From Cyrtodaria siliqua (lineage: Eukaryota > Mollusca > Bivalvia > Adapedonta > Hiatellidae), in contig JAWPHD010001830.1 of the NCBI GenBank assembly GCA_037043455.1, forward strand, positions 1 to 64,000: a DNA stretch of 64,000 nucleotides. The letters run 5' to 3'. The stretch's first letter is position 1. The number at the start of each line of letters is the position of its first letter. A program made the position numbers and the translations under genes. Below the pieces are notes generated by a model. The model searched no databases. It was not told where the DNA came from and saw nothing but the letters and a program-made list of their open reading frames with translations. Positions 1 to 11,303 of the stretch are shown one piece after another.

Positions 1-166
1 ATTTCGTGATTTTTATGCATACAGGTGTCGTATTTAAGGTTTCTTCTATTGAAAAACGGTGGTTGTTTATGCAGGCATTGTGTGATGCCTTTAGAAACCT
101 ACCTATTAGTAAAGGCATAGGAATGGTGGCTCTATGGTAGGTACATACTACCATAACAGCTATGAT
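1..166. other. Left window edge, nothing recognised
   Basis: AT-rich single-copy-looking sequence before the satellite begins. No open frame, repeat or RNA gene is supported here. Confidence 0.5.
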
Positions 167-1640
167 TTACACGTCTAGTACATGGCATATAATGAGTTGC
201 TGGTACATGCCATATATTGTGTTTCTGGTACATGGCACGTAATGGGTTGCTGGTACATGCCATATATTGTGCTTCTGGTACATGGCGTGTAATTTGTTGC
301 TGGTACATGGCATATTGTGTTGCTGGTACATGCCATATAATGTGTTTCTGGTACATGGCATATTGTGTTGCTGGTACATGCCATATAATGTGTTTCTGGC
401 ACATGGCATATTGTGTTGCTGGTACATGGCATATTGTGTTGCTGGTACATGCCATATAATGTGTTTCTGGCACATGGCATATTGTGTTGCTGGTACATGG
501 CATATTGTGTTGCTGGTACATGCCATATTGTGTTGCTGGTACATGCCATATTGTGTTGCTGGCACATGGCATATTGTGTTGCTGGTACATGGCATATTGT
601 GTTGCTGGTACATGCCATATAATGTGTTTCTGGCACATGGCATATTGTGTTGCTGGTACATGGCATATTGTGTTGCTGGTACATGCCATATTGTGTTGCT
701 GGTACATGCCATATTGTGTTGCTGGTACATGCCATATTGTGTTGCTGGTACATGCCATATTGTGTTGCTGGTACATGCCATATAATGTGTTTCTGGCACA
801 TGGCATATTGTGTTGCTGGTACATGGCATATTGTGTTGCTGGTACATGCCATATTGTGTTGCTGGTACATGCCATATTGTGTTGCTGGTACATGCCATAT
901 TGTGTTGCTGGTACATGCCATATTGTGTTGCTGGTACATGCCATATAATGTGTTGCTGGTACATGCCATATAATGTGTTGCTGCTACATGCCATATAATG
1001 TGTTGCTGGTACATGCCATATTGTGTTGCTGGTACATGCCATATAATGTGTTGCTGGTACATGCCATATAATGTGTTGCTGGTACATGCCATATTGTGTT
1101 GCTGGTACATGCCATATTGTGTTGCTGGTACATGCCATATATTGTGTTGCTGGTACATGCCATATAATGTGTTGCTGCTACATGCCATATAATGTGTTTC
1201 TGGTACATGGCATATTGTGTTGCTGGTACATGCCATATTGTGTTGCTGGTACATGCCATATAATGTGTTTCTGGTACATGCCATATAATGTGTTTCTGGT
1301 ACATGCCATGTTGTGTTGCTGGTACATGCCATATATTGTGCTGCTGGTACATGCCATATTGTGTTGCTGGTACATGCCATATAATGTGTTGCTGGTACAT
1401 GCCATATAATGTGTTGCTGCTACATGCGATATAATGTGTTTCTGGCACATGGCATATTGTGTTGCTGGTACATGCCATATTGTGTTGCTGGTACATGCCA
1501 TATTGTGTTTCTGGTACATGCCATATAATGTGTTGCTGGTACATGCCATATTGTGTTGCTGGTACATGCTATATTGTTGCTGCTACATGCCATATTGTGT
1601 TGGTGGTACATGCCATATAATGTGTTTCTGGTATATGTGA
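167..1640. repeat. Satellite array, 23/25-bp unit
   Basis: About 60 head-to-tail copies of a unit of the form TGTTGCTGGTACATGCC followed by ATATTG (23 bp) or ATATAATG (25 bp). Recurrent variants are TTTCTGG for TTGCTGG, CACATGG for TACATGC and CTACATG for GTACATG. Variants are interspersed rather than blocked, which suggests repeated unequal exchange. Because 23 and 25 are not multiples of three, stop codons are avoided in several frames and long periodic open frames appear on both strands; they show only the repeat period and no protein is supported. Homogeneity falls after about 1560. Confidence 0.95.
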
Positions 1641-2482
1641 TATTGCTATAATAGGCCAATAAGGCCACTGTTAGACGAAATGTTATTACACCGGTGAAGT
1701 GTTCAATGCAAGTACAATGTTGGTGTTGTTAGTATGCCAATCGATTGATAATATTTGTACTTATGTCTGCTACAAGTCATGTCATTTACGCTTCAGTGCT
1801 AATCTTTATTTTAAAATATGTATTTATAATGCAAAATGAGACATTTGAATAAATATTTAATTTTTATTTAGGCCCCGGCACAAAACTGGAGCAGGCATAT
1901 ACATGTAGTGTTACCCTTGTACTTCCATATGTTTTTGTTTTTTTGCATTGAAATTTTTTAATAAGTCAATTTCTCAAACAACAAAACCCTGTACAGCTTT
2001 CAAACTTCAAACATCTGTACTTCATAGCAGTTTAGAGATGGTCATTATCAATAAACTTGACCTACTATTTACTTGTAGTTTTTACATGCAAGACTTTGGT
2101 TTAGTTCATAACTCAGATAACAAAAGCCTGTAACTTTCAAACGTCATACACTTACATGTACATGATAGCAATATCAATGACCGTGACCTACTTTTCGCAA
2201 TGTTCATTTACATCAGTGTTTAATTGACGTTTATATCTACCAAAACCAATACAGCTTTTAAACTTCATATACGCATTTGCATGCCAGGAGTCAGTTCATA
2301 CAAAAAGTAATACAATATCAATGACCTTCACCTACTTTTCATACTATGTTTAGTTGATTTAGTTGTCAGCAACAGCCAATACTCTGCAGTTCTCCAAGTT
2401 AGAAGGTTCTAGGCTCATTCTTCATAATTTAACTCGATGTAAATGGAGAATGAGCTTGGCATGTTCATTCCTGTTTGGGCCA
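1641..2482. other. Gene-free stretch with degenerate ~125-bp tandem repeat
   Basis: No convincing gene. Between about 1965 and 2350 there are three diverged copies of a roughly 125-bp unit built around 'cctgtacagctttcaaactt' and 'tatcaatgacc(g/t)tgacctac'. The same style of repeat is common around 5640-6060. Small open frames at 1948-2133 and 2363-2635 show no recognisable domain. Confidence 0.5.
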
Positions 2483-2704
2483 TATAACTTTTCTTGTGTT
2501 GTGTTTGTTGTGTTGTGTGTGCGGCAGAAAACAAAATTCAGCTATGAAGCTTTAAAACGTTTAACATCTTTCAAATTTCATACACAACAACATCTACATA
2601 AAAGCAATATGTCATTACTAAAAGGATGTCGGTGAAACTGACCTTCACATATATTTATACACACTTATTTGAACTTTGTCACTGACAGCACTTGACAGGG
2701 GGCA

Positions 2705-3060
2705 TCCATAGAGAAAGATAAAAATATCGGACACGGAAAACAGCATACAAGGACGACAGTCAACCACAAAACACAAAAACGAACATGCAAACAGACAAAC
2801 GAGAAGGCAAAAGTAATAAAACATGCAAACGACGTCACAAACACAAAAGGGTTGACAATAGGGCTACCGCCTTGGAACGGTCAGTGGCAACAAAGGCCAC
2901 TGGGGGTTTAATCCGGTTCTAGGGTGCACCAAACCCCACACTTACCCTATTGTCATCCCATTAAAACAGGACAGTGTAAATAAAGAAATCCCCACCATGA
3001 TCTAATATCTAACCAACAAGGCAGCATCAATAGGTAATATAAGTAAAACACAAATATGCT
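2705..3060 (+). repeat. Penelope-associated UTR-like repeat, copy in left arm
   Basis: First of about ten copies of a dispersed repeat. Diagnostic blocks are 'gacgacagtcaaccacaaaa', 'gggttgacaatagggct', 'ccttggaacggtcagtggc', 'gggtgcaccaaaccccacac' and 'gacagtgtaaataaagaaat'. Other copies abut Penelope-like RT remnants at 11790-12140 and 57060-57230 at the 3' end of the coding region, so the repeat is probably part of that element's untranslated region. This copy has no RT sequence beside it. It is mirrored in the right arm at 63400-63775. Confidence 0.85.
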
Positions 3061-3985
3061 CGTGTAAATATAATACAAAACAACAATAGCCTAGAAAGCC
3101 ACAATGAAGGTACTCAATGAATTGGCAGAAGCCAGAGCAACACGACCCATTGATATGATATTAAAAACAAATACAGTTTGTATACTTAACAATTAAATAG
3201 TTATATTTACTGTTATTATTTCAGATGTAGTGAATTTTTACTATTTACATAAAAGCAACAAAACCGTAGGGAGGCATTACCGCTAAAAGTAAATTTGAAA
3301 TGGCCACCTGCAGTCTCGGTGAGATAATCAATTGTAATCATGTTGTTGACCTCTTATTTTTCTTGACTTGTTATTATTTTGATAGCTACATGGCCATAAA
3401 ATAAATGTATATATTTGCAAAGATGTCTTGTCTTTTAATAGTTACCACTGCACATATAGTGAATTATCCAGTCATATTCCTCTATAAGTATTAGTTATAG
3501 AATGTCCAACGAGGTGTTACGAGCATATATAATAAAATATATCGAGGCGTAAGTCCAGATAATTTCATGATATATGCGTGTAACACCAAGTTGGATATTG
3601 TATAACTGTTTTATCGCTATCCACGCCCCCTTATATGATATCTGGTACAACGGCACTTCCAAATTGAACATATTTAACATCACCATACAATAACAATATC
3701 TTAATAAATTGTGGGTTGAACGAAAAACGTACTTATATATATTTCTTATTTCTCGGTGAATATCTGCTAAGTTAAACAGCTCTTTATAGCATATTGGTTA
3801 ACACTATACATATATATAGACTGTACACATATGGGGTTAAGGCATTGCAAGTTAAATATTGTTCTGTTGAAGTAAGAGTATTTATTGAAGTGCCTCTACA
3901 TTGAAGTCAGTGTGGGTATTATTCTGTTGAAGTAAGAGTATTTATAGAAGTGCTTCTACATCGAAGTCGGTGTGTAGCAGTGCAC
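3061..3985. other. Gene-free part of left arm
   Basis: AT-rich sequence mirrored at 62490-63400. The segment around 3495-3686 contains a small minus-strand open frame that also survives in the mirrored copy (62799-62990), but it has no recognisable domain and its conservation is explained by the duplication itself. Two near-identical short blocks containing 'tattctgttgaagtaagagta' are repeated at about 3862 and 3918. Confidence 0.5.
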
Positions 3986-3986
3986 T

Positions 3987-5210
3987 CTATGATCAACCGT
4001 TTACTGCTGCCACAGTGCTGCTCAACGTTACTGCTGCTAAACGTTATACTGCTGCCACACTGCTGCTCAACCTAATACTGCTGCCACAGTGCTGCTCAAC
4101 TTTATACTGCTGCCACAGTGCTGCTCAACTTTATACTGCTGCCACAGTGCTGCTCAACTTTATACTGCTGCCAAAGTGCTGCTCAACGTTACTGCTGCTA
4201 AACGTTATACTGCTGCCACACTGCTGCTCAACTGTATACTGCTGCCACAGTGCTGCTCAACTGTATACTGCTGCCACAGTGCTGCTCAACTGTATACTGC
4301 TGCCACAGTGCTGCTCAACTTTATACTGCTGCCACAGTGCTGCTCAACGTTATACTGCTGCCACAATGCTGCTCAACTTTATACTGCTGCCACAGTGCTG
4401 CTCAACTTTATACTGCTACCACACTGCTGCTCAACTTTATACTGCTGACGCAGTGCTGCTTAACTTTATACTCCTGCCAAAGTGCTGCTCAACTTTATAC
4501 TGCTGCCACAGTGCTGCTCAACTTTATACTGCTACCACACTGCTGCTCAACTTTATACTGCTGACGCAGTGCTGCTCAAGTTTATACTGCTACCACACTG
4601 CTGCTCAACTTTATACTGCTGCCACACTGCTGCTCAACTGTATACTGCTGCCACAGTGCTGCTCAACTGTATACTGCTGCCACACTGCTGCTCAACTGTA
4701 TACTGCTGCCACAGTGCTGCTCAACTGTATACTGCTGCCACAGTGCTGCTCAACTTTATACTGCTGCCACAATGCTGCTCAACGTTATACTGCTGCCACA
4801 CTGCTGCTCAACTGTATACTGCTGCCACAGTGCTGCTCAACTTTATACTGCTGCCACAGTGCTGCTCAACTGTATACTGCTGCCACAGTGCTGCTCAACT
4901 TTATACTGCTACCAAACTGCTGCTCAACTTTATACTGCTGACGCAGTGCTGCTCAACTTTATACTGCTGCCAAAGTGCTGCTCAACTTTATAGTGCTGCC
5001 ACAGTGCTGCTGAACTTTATACTGCTGCCACACTGCTGCTCAACTTTATACTGCCGACACAGTGCTGCTCAACTGTATACTGCTGCCACAGTGCTGCTCA
5101 ACTTTATACTGCTACCACACTGCTGCTCAACTTTATACTGCTGACACAGTGCTGCTCAAGTTTATACTGCTGCCAAAGTGCTGCTCAACTTTATAGTGCT
5201 GTCGCACCAC
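3987..5210 (+). repeat. Satellite array, 29-bp unit (left arm copy)
   Basis: About 42 tandem copies of a 29-bp unit made of CTGCTGCCACAGTGCTGC followed by TCAACTTTATA. Common variants are CACTG for CAGTG, GACGCAG for GCCACAG, CTACC for CTGCC and CTGTATA for CTTTATA. Three units make 87 nt, so all three plus-strand frames stay open and give an apparent 29-residue periodic protein; this is an artefact. The same array in inverted orientation occupies 61998-62490 in the other arm, with only about 17 copies. Confidence 0.95.
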
Positions 5211-6202
5211 ATATAATACAACGCACAGTCACAATATAAGGACACATAGTTGACGACCAGTCCTAGCACTACCCTGTATATGCTAAGCAATGCAGCTACT
5301 ACAACCATTGCTATGTATATATCCGGCTTGTGATCGAACCCGCGTCAACTATTACAAGTCAAGCGCGTAGCTAGGATATCGTGCATGTAAAGGCAGCCGA
5401 AGTGACATGTTGAGGGGCGAAGCCGCGAACGGCTAGGGAGGTCTGGGGGCATGCTCCCCTGGATTTCTTTTTAAAATCTACATGCTCGGATGACATTTCA
5501 TGCATTTCAGAGTTCTAAACATCTTGTCTCATTTTTATTGTGATGCCTCACTCGCCTGCATAGCACGGCCCACACTTACAGATCACTTTGTCGTCGTCCG
5601 TCGTCTGTCACACTTTAACATGCAACCTAACCTTGGCCATAACTTAAAAAGTATTTCACCTATCTTTATACAATTTCACATGCATTTTCATGTTACCTCA
5701 AAGAAAGTTGTTAAACATGTAAAATAACTCTTGACTTAATTTAGCAGAGGTATGCTCCCTTTTTTTTTTATAAAACTTCAACCTGCAACCTAACTAAGCT
5801 CATAACTGGCCATAACTTAAAAAGTGTTTGACCTACGCTCATGAAACTTCACACACATATTCATCTTACCCACAAGGAATGTTATTACCAATGACCAATA
5901 ACTCTGACTTTCTCTTGCCCCAGTTATGGCCCTTTTCATAAAACTTCAATCTGCAACCTAACCATGTTACTGACCATAACATGAAAGTAGTTGACCCATG
6001 TTCAATTGTCCAATGCAGAGTTAAGCCCCTTTTCATAAACTGTAACAATGTAAAACTTCAGAGATTGCACTTCAGGAAATAAGCGAAGGGTAGGCGACAA
6101 GTGGTCCTTCTGGCATTATAATTTTCTGTACTTGCTGCTTATTTCCCTGAATAAAAATCGTACGTTTTCTTCAACAGACCTTTTTCAACACTCGCGTCTA
6201 TA
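5211..6202. other. Gene-free part of left arm with low-complexity repeats
   Basis: Mirrored at 60824-61998. From 5640 to 6060 it carries diverged copies of a motif with 'cataactt(a)aaaaagt' and 'aaacttcaa(c/t)ctgcaacctaac'. The right arm has about 180 extra bases relative to this copy around 6008. The open frame at 5500-5727 has a mirrored counterpart at 61485-61712, but no domain is recognisable in it. Confidence 0.5.
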
Positions 6203-7254
6203 TTTGTCTTTAACAACAGCCCTATGTCTAGGTAAGTATGTTCGTGTAGCTGAGTTCATGAGTGAGACTTTAAGAGTCTGATGGGGGTATTCTGTGACAT
6301 CATGTGGCACAGATTCGTTATTCTTGCATACTGGACAAGGATATCCGTCATTTTACCGGAGCTAGATATTTCCATCTCACCCTAGGATCGAGATAAAATT
6401 CACGCACGCCAACAACCGATATGCAGGAAAATTAGCACTGCAACGTATATTTTCACCATCCTCATTTCCTTTCCCGACGTACCGTTGCAATTTGGTTTGT
6501 TAAGACCTATTTTGAGCACTCCGGCATAAACCAAAAGCATGTATAGATCAGAAATTTAATCTGGAATGCATGGATACATATATGTATTGAAATAATGGAA
6601 GTTTGTGTACCCGGTCGCGCCTGTAAACATGGTAAATGAATATGCATTTTGCCGTCGTTGAGTCCGTGGGTCATGTTAGTTAATTTTGGGAGAAAAAAAA
6701 GTACTTGTCTCCGATTTCATGAAAATTTTGCATATGGACAGAGGAAAGATTTGGAGCATCACAGCAATCGAATTACAGGTGATGTCGTATAACAGTCTAC
6801 TCTACAAGAGATGTCGATGATACATCATTCGTTTTTCTATTAAAATTATGGATAATATTCCACAATAGAATAACACAGTGATCGAGGCGAAACATGATTT
6901 TGTGCAGCCAAAATCTTCTACTAGAGCCTGCCAGATGGTGATCACCTACATAGGAGCCTTGTTATTTTAATTATTATTATTGCCTTTCAATAAGATAATA
7001 GATACGACGCACCTTTTGGTCCAGGAGATTGTTGAAGCTTCCTCAGCTCAAACTATAGGCATATGTGATTGAACTCCACCACTTTTGAAAATTCAGGTAT
7101 TCCTGCAAGAACGACACTACTCCAGATGTGCTGGAGATGACATCATTTATCTATGCTTTCAGCTTGTGATTTAGGTTCGACATGGTATAGCGTACTTAGT
7201 TAACTAAGTCAGATCCGACGTGTATTTGAAATGTGTCATATTCTTACATTTCAG
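6203..7254. other. Region 5' of the zinc-finger gene, no gene seen
   Basis: AT-rich sequence without a supported exon. It ends in a good splice acceptor, a pyrimidine-rich stretch and 'cttacatttcag' at about 7243-7254, immediately before the candidate start codon. An upstream noncoding exon may therefore lie in this region or further left. Confidence 0.4.
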
Positions 7255-7255
7255 G

Positions 7256-8434
7256 ATGACGTCAACTACTGTGGCAACACCTGTAGACAGGAAGAGAAAG
7301 GCATACCAATGTCTGAAGTGCCTGCTCCGGTTCAACCGTGTATACATCGAAGTGAGATACCGAGTGGTTGCCCACATCCTGAAACATCATGTGGTGCCAG
7401 ATGAAGTGCCATTCCACTGCACACTGTGCCTCTTCAAGTGCACTCAACAAGAGGAGCTCAAGGCCCATGTAGATTCATTCAGCAGTCAGAAGCTGTTGTT
7501 GGCACAGAAGAACATTGAGCACCAACCAGAGATGCTGGTAACCAGCTCCGCCCCATATAATATCAGCGAGAGAGATATTGTGGCTTTGTCAGCAGATGAG
7601 TCGCAGCGCCACTGGCATTCTCTGGCCAGGAAAAGGACACCTGTCTCGACACCTGTCCCTAACAACGCCGGTATGCACCAGAAGGCACCTATCCCGACAC
7701 AAGTCCACAATAAGGCTGATGATACTCAGAGGACACCCAACCGTATCGCCGACAACCTTCCGAGACCATCCATCTCCAACAATCCAGACATGCTGCAGCA
7801 GGCACTTGAAAATGCTTTTCCTGGTGGATTCAGCATCTTTGATGACATCTTAACTCCGTCACTTACGCAAGGATTCGCATCACCTCAAGCGCTGAGAATC
7901 TCCCCACTGTTTGGCTTTGGTGACACCCGAATGGTTAGGCAGATGCCACTCCCCTTGCCTTTGCTGGACACCTCTCTACCTTTGGATTTGTCAACCTCCC
8001 AAGTATCACAGGCCAGCCGTGTGTACGGTCATCAGTGCCAACCGGTCTACCAGACGACACTGGCACTAACAACCTCACAACTCCATCAGACGCATCCCCT
8101 GCAGTATCCATCTCTGGATCAACGCATCACCCTTCTCCTTTCATCACCTCAGCAGCCACACACAACACCTAATGACATGCCAACCGAACCTCAAGATCTG
8201 CCCCTCATCCAGGAGGAAGATATTATGGACCAACTTCTGCCAACTGACGCACCAACGCCCACACTGGATGAGCGACCAAACCGTGCGCCAATGAAGCACC
8301 AACCACCAGTTAGATCACCATCACCATCATCATCCTCATCATCATTTTCATCATCTTCCTCTTCAAGTTCCAGCTCCAACAAACATAGCAACTATTTGTG
8401 CGGCGAATTCAAATCTGTGAATTCGATCTTTTGA
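7256..8434 (+). CDS. Unknown protein with N-terminal C2H2-type zinc fingers and Ser-rich tail
   Basis: A single open exon of 392 codons if translation starts at the ATG at 7256. The frame is open to an upstream ATG at 7220, but a splice acceptor ends at 7254, so the later start is preferred. Residues 19-44 form a finger-like motif (C19-x2-C22-x17-H40-x3-H44) with a longer than usual spacer. Residues 55-71 start a second one (C55-x2-C58, H71) whose last His is missing. The rest is Pro/Thr/Gln-rich and apparently disordered, with an almost pure serine run near the C-terminus. No nuclease, recombinase or other catalytic domain is visible, so only nucleic-acid or protein binding can be suggested, by family analogy. 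The coding stretch is clearly more GC-rich than its surroundings and has no internal stops, so it looks recently functional. It sits in the part of the left arm missing from the right arm, upstream of a TATA promoter. I do not recognise the family. Confidence 0.7.
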   Translation: MTSTTVATPVDRKRKAYQCLKCLLRFNRVYIEVRYRVVAHILKHHVVPDEVPFHCTLCLFKCTQQEELKAHVDSFSSQKLLLAQKNIEHQPEMLVTSSAPYNISERDIVALSADESQRHWHSLARKRTPVSTPVPNNAGMHQKAPIPTQVHNKADDTQRTPNRIADNLPRPSISNNPDMLQQALENAFPGGFSIFDDILTPSLTQGFASPQALRISPLFGFGDTRMVRQMPLPLPLLDTSLPLDLSTSQVSQASRVYGHQCQPVYQTTLALTTSQLHQTHPLQYPSLDQRITLLLSSPQQPHTTPNDMPTEPQDLPLIQEEDIMDQLLPTDAPTPTLDERPNRAPMKHQPPVRSPSPSSSSSSFSSSSSSSSSSNKHSNYLCGEFKSVNSIF

Positions 8435-8639
8435 TTCACGAAACTATCTTATTCCAAGGGGAATATTTGTTTTAAATGTAAGAGTCAGTTTACTTAAACA
8501 TTATTCGATATGTATGGAACTTTACTTACGCTATTTTAATTCATAAAAGTGTTTTAATTCATATTTGAAATAGGCAAGTATCAAACCGCATTTATTTGTA
8601 TGCGCGTTTAGCACACAGGCAAATCGCACATTTGATGTT

Positions 8640-8762
8640 GCGCGTTTTAGCATTGTTAGTGCACAGTGCACATTTGCGCACTTGTGCACCGCACAGTTTT
8701 ATTTGTGCAGTATAAATAGCTAGATCGCCTGCAGATCTGGGACTCCGAATTTTCTTCTTAAG
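8640..8762 (+). promoter_or_regulatory. TATA-type promoter and 5' splice donor
   Basis: A TATAAATA box at 8711-8718 is preceded by a cluster of GTGCAC-type short palindromes at about 8657-8695. About 30 bp downstream, around 8740, 'tctgggactcc' could hold the transcription start. A consensus donor, AAG/GTAAAA, ends a possible noncoding first exon at 8762. The intron that would follow is the inner part of the inverted-repeat arm. In the right arm that same part leads straight into the minus-strand gene at 59574-58723, so this promoter may have served a copy of that gene. Start site and exon are inferred from motifs only. Confidence 0.45.
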
Positions 8763-9225
8763 GTAAAACATTGTGTGTTAGGTTGAATTTAGACTTTATT
8801 TTTGCATTTAAAATTCGATTATAGTAAATTTAATAAATACATTCAATAGTGAATTTAGAATTTAAAACGATTTACTTTTAGAAGGTTTTGAATTGACATA
8901 AATATTTAAATAGAGATTATAGTATTTATCAGCATATTGTTAGGGATTAATTACTTAGAGTATTTCTAGTCAAAGTGACAAAGAGAGTATTATTATTTAT
9001 TAAGGAAAGTTGTTATTTGTTATATATTACTGATAGCTCTATTTATATGTTTTCCTACTAAGATATAAACAAAGAGAGGGAAAATTACTTCTGATTTGAT
9101 ACTTTGTTGTTTACCCCTTAGTTTTCAAGAGTTAGATAATCAATAGGATGTCCAAATAAGATAATTTTTCTCGGAGTCCATTTTATTAAAAAGTTAAACG
9201 CTACCAGCACGTAACACTATCACTG

Positions 9226-9376
9226 ATTCGAATAGGTGATATCACTCATTTAAGTTTGTGTAAAGGATACTTTCTAAATAATTCCTGCCGCTGCCTAATG
9301 AAGTGTCAGACATGCTGTGTTTACACTTGTTTCCAATGCAAATGACTGCAGTGCCGAAGTGCGCATGTCAACCGAA
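9226..9376. other. Inner boundary of left arm
   Basis: After 'ccagcacgtaaca' at 9210-9222 the two arms stop matching. Here the sequence continues into unrelated AT-rich DNA, while in the right arm it continues into the 312-codon open frame. No gene is supported here. Confidence 0.5.
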
Positions 9377-9775
9377 GGGCGAAAAGACGACAGAGCGGCA
9401 AGACGACAGAACGACAAGACGACAGAACGAAAAGACGACAGAACGAAAAGATGACAAATGCATCGCGAAAGGACGACAGAACGATAAGACGACAGAACGA
9501 AAATACGACAGAACGAAAAGACGACAAATGCATCGCGAAAAGACGACAGAAGGCCACAGTAATAACGAAAAGACGACAATATCAAATGGCGTCTTCTCGC
9601 GGCTGAAGTGTCGTCTCTTCGCGTGGCGTTCTGTCGTATTTTCGTGCTGGATTTGTCATCTTGTCGTTCTGTAGTATTTTCATTCTGTCGTCTTTCCGCG
9701 CTGCATTTGACGACTTTTCGCCCTGTCGTCTTTTCGTTCTGTCGTCCTTTCGCTGTGAAATAACGAAAAGACGAC
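9377..9775. repeat. Head-to-head inverted array of a 16-bp unit
   Basis: From 9377 to about 9590 the unit GAAAAGACGACAGAAC is repeated with variants, some including 'aaatgcatcgcg'. From about 9605 to 9770 the reverse complement (GTTCTGTCGTCTTTTC) is repeated. The centre near 9595-9605 is not repetitive. The whole could fold into a long imperfect hairpin. Open frames on both strands here, rich in Ser/Phe/Arg or Lys/Thr/Asp/Arg, only reflect the repeat. Confidence 0.9.
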
Positions 9776-9934
9776 TTGGCAGAAATCAGCCACCATAAAA
9801 AATACTAAGGAACTGCAGTGAAGCAGTGAAAAATGATAGAGGGCATAGAGGGCATTAAGAGGTCCGTATTTCTGTCCGTCCGTCCGCCATTCCGTCTGTT
9901 TGTATGTCTGCCTGTCCGTCCGTATCAACTGGTT

Positions 9935-10070
9935 TTGTTTTGTTTGAATGGTGTTTTACGTCATTTTAGCACATGTTAGGCCATACATGACGGTCGATTT
10001 TTGTGGTAAAGGCAAACCAGACCATTTTTCCTTGTTAGAACCATTACTGTATACCTCCCACCATCTGAAG
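9935..10070 (+). repeat. Dispersed repeat R1, left copy
   Basis: Shares 'gttttacgtcat', 'catgacg(g)tcgat', 'tgtggta(a/g)aggca' and 'actgtatacctcccaccatct' with 58435-58550 in the same orientation. It is probably a short interspersed element or transposon fragment; no ends are defined. Confidence 0.7.
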
Positions 10071-11303
10071 AAAGAAGTCTAAAAGTTGTCGTGTCTGTCT
10101 GTCATTTTTCATTTCCGTTTGCCGCCATGTTTAAAGGTGACCAAAACCTTTCCCAAACGTACAAGTTGTGCAATCTCAAAAGTGATTTCGGTATTAACGA
10201 CTTATAGGGTAAAGATTATTTTGATTTTAAGCAGTGTTGTTAAATTGTCTTTCTTATACTTGAACTATTGTTTAAGCAATATGTATATGTAAGTACAAGC
10301 AAAGATTTAAATACCAAACATATGCAAATAATGTCGGTCAGGAATCATCTGTCGTCTCATTTTCTAACCCACACACTTTTCCCAAATCCTAAAATTATTT
10401 CATATTGTATTGTGTTTTGTTCTGTATCATTGCACTATTATGAGGAATAGATATCTTAGTTGGGTGTTTATTGTTGCAAATAAAGTGTCATACAGTATTA
10501 TGCAGGTGGGAAGATGTTGTAGTTGAGATTCCTAAACATTGCAGACGTTTTAACATTTCATAAGCACCCATGTCATTGTGTCAGGCGATACCTGTCATGT
10601 ATGTACGACGCGGAGACGTGTTTTCGTATGGGTATTGGGTTTATTAAAGGAGGCATACTGAACAAAATATTCTGATGACCAGCAACTATCTCTAAAACAT
10701 ATTAAAATCGTGCATATTTTTTTTATCGAGCCATTTACAACATAAAAGGCTTTAACATTTTTTCTTTTTATTAAAATTCCACTGTTAAAAGCCGTTAACA
10801 AATAGGAATCTATATAAATACCGTTGTACGTCAGTATTCAAATGATATAACATATATCAGATAAAATGTATTATCAAGGTGAACAGTTTGATATAAAAAA
10901 TAAGTGCATGTGACTATACTAGCACTGTGCGGTGCTGAAAACGTTTAAAAGTGAGTACAAGTTATTATAAAACAAATTGTTTATATGACGACAAAACAAA
11001 ATTGAGATTCAAATTGCAAATATCTTCAAATCTACAGTTATATATAGTTCATATATGTACACTTAAACTTTCAAATAAGCAAAACTGGAATTATTAATCA
11101 GTTTGTATAGATAACACGAGCGACAGCAATTTAGTTCAAATGATCAAAGTTTTGAAAATTTCGTCTTTGGGGCCAAAAGATCCAACTTAAATAACAATCG
11201 TTGAATATGTTTTAAAATATGTTTCTTGTATATAGGGTTAGGATGGAGGTGGAAATGGGTGAATTTTTTTTCTTTTCGTGAAGTCGTATTTTACATCGAT
11301 GTA
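10071..11303. other. Gene-free AT-rich stretch
   Basis: Several open frames shorter than 70 codons on either strand, none with recognisable domains, splice context or codon bias. No tandem repeat is seen. Confidence 0.5.

Larger units (their letters stand above)
6203..8771 (+). other. Left-arm-specific segment carrying the zinc-finger gene
   Basis: This 2.57-kb segment has no counterpart in the right arm. Left flank reads 'cgtctatat' and right flank 'tgtgtgttaggttg'; in the right arm (read in reverse) those two are joined through a six-base filler, 'acacac'. No target-site duplication is seen at the ends of the segment here. A filler without a duplication fits a deletion from the right arm repaired by end joining better than a transposon insertion into the left arm. 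The segment contains the zinc-finger gene and a TATA-type promoter. Confidence 0.7.
2483..9222 (+). repeat. Left arm of a giant inverted repeat
   Basis: This segment is matched in reverse complement by 59667-64000, with scattered substitutions and small indels. Corresponding blocks are 2483-3985 with 62490-64000, the 29-bp satellite 3990-5205 with 61998-62490, 5205-6202 with 60824-61998, 8771-9135 with 60474-60812, and 9136-9222 with 59667-59763. The right end of the window cuts the match, so 2483 is only the visible limit. Two interruptions break colinearity: 6203-8771 exists only here, and 59764-60473 exists only in the right arm. The arms flank about 50.4 kb containing the DUR3-like gene. 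It could be two inverted copies of one large element, a segmental inverted duplication, or less likely an assembly artefact; the arm-specific insertions argue against the last. Confidence 0.9.

Noticed and set aside
132..1668. Many long overlapping open frames on both strands
   Set aside because: They follow the 23/25-bp satellite period; residues repeat with the unit and no start context or domain exists.
2705..3060. Hammerhead ribozyme in the Penelope-associated repeat
   Set aside because: I looked for the CTGATGA core with a downstream GAAA in either orientation and did not find it in the copies.
3970..5144. Periodic plus-strand open frames of up to 323 codons
   Set aside because: A 29-bp repeat lacking stops keeps all three frames open; the peptide is the repeat read in three phases.
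7262..8391. Open frames on the opposite strand and other frames of the zinc-finger gene
   Set aside because: Shadows of the GC-richer coding exon; they lack domains and consistent starts.
9295..9928. Ser/Phe/Arg-rich or Lys/Thr/Asp-rich open frames
   Set aside because: Products of the inverted 16-bp array.
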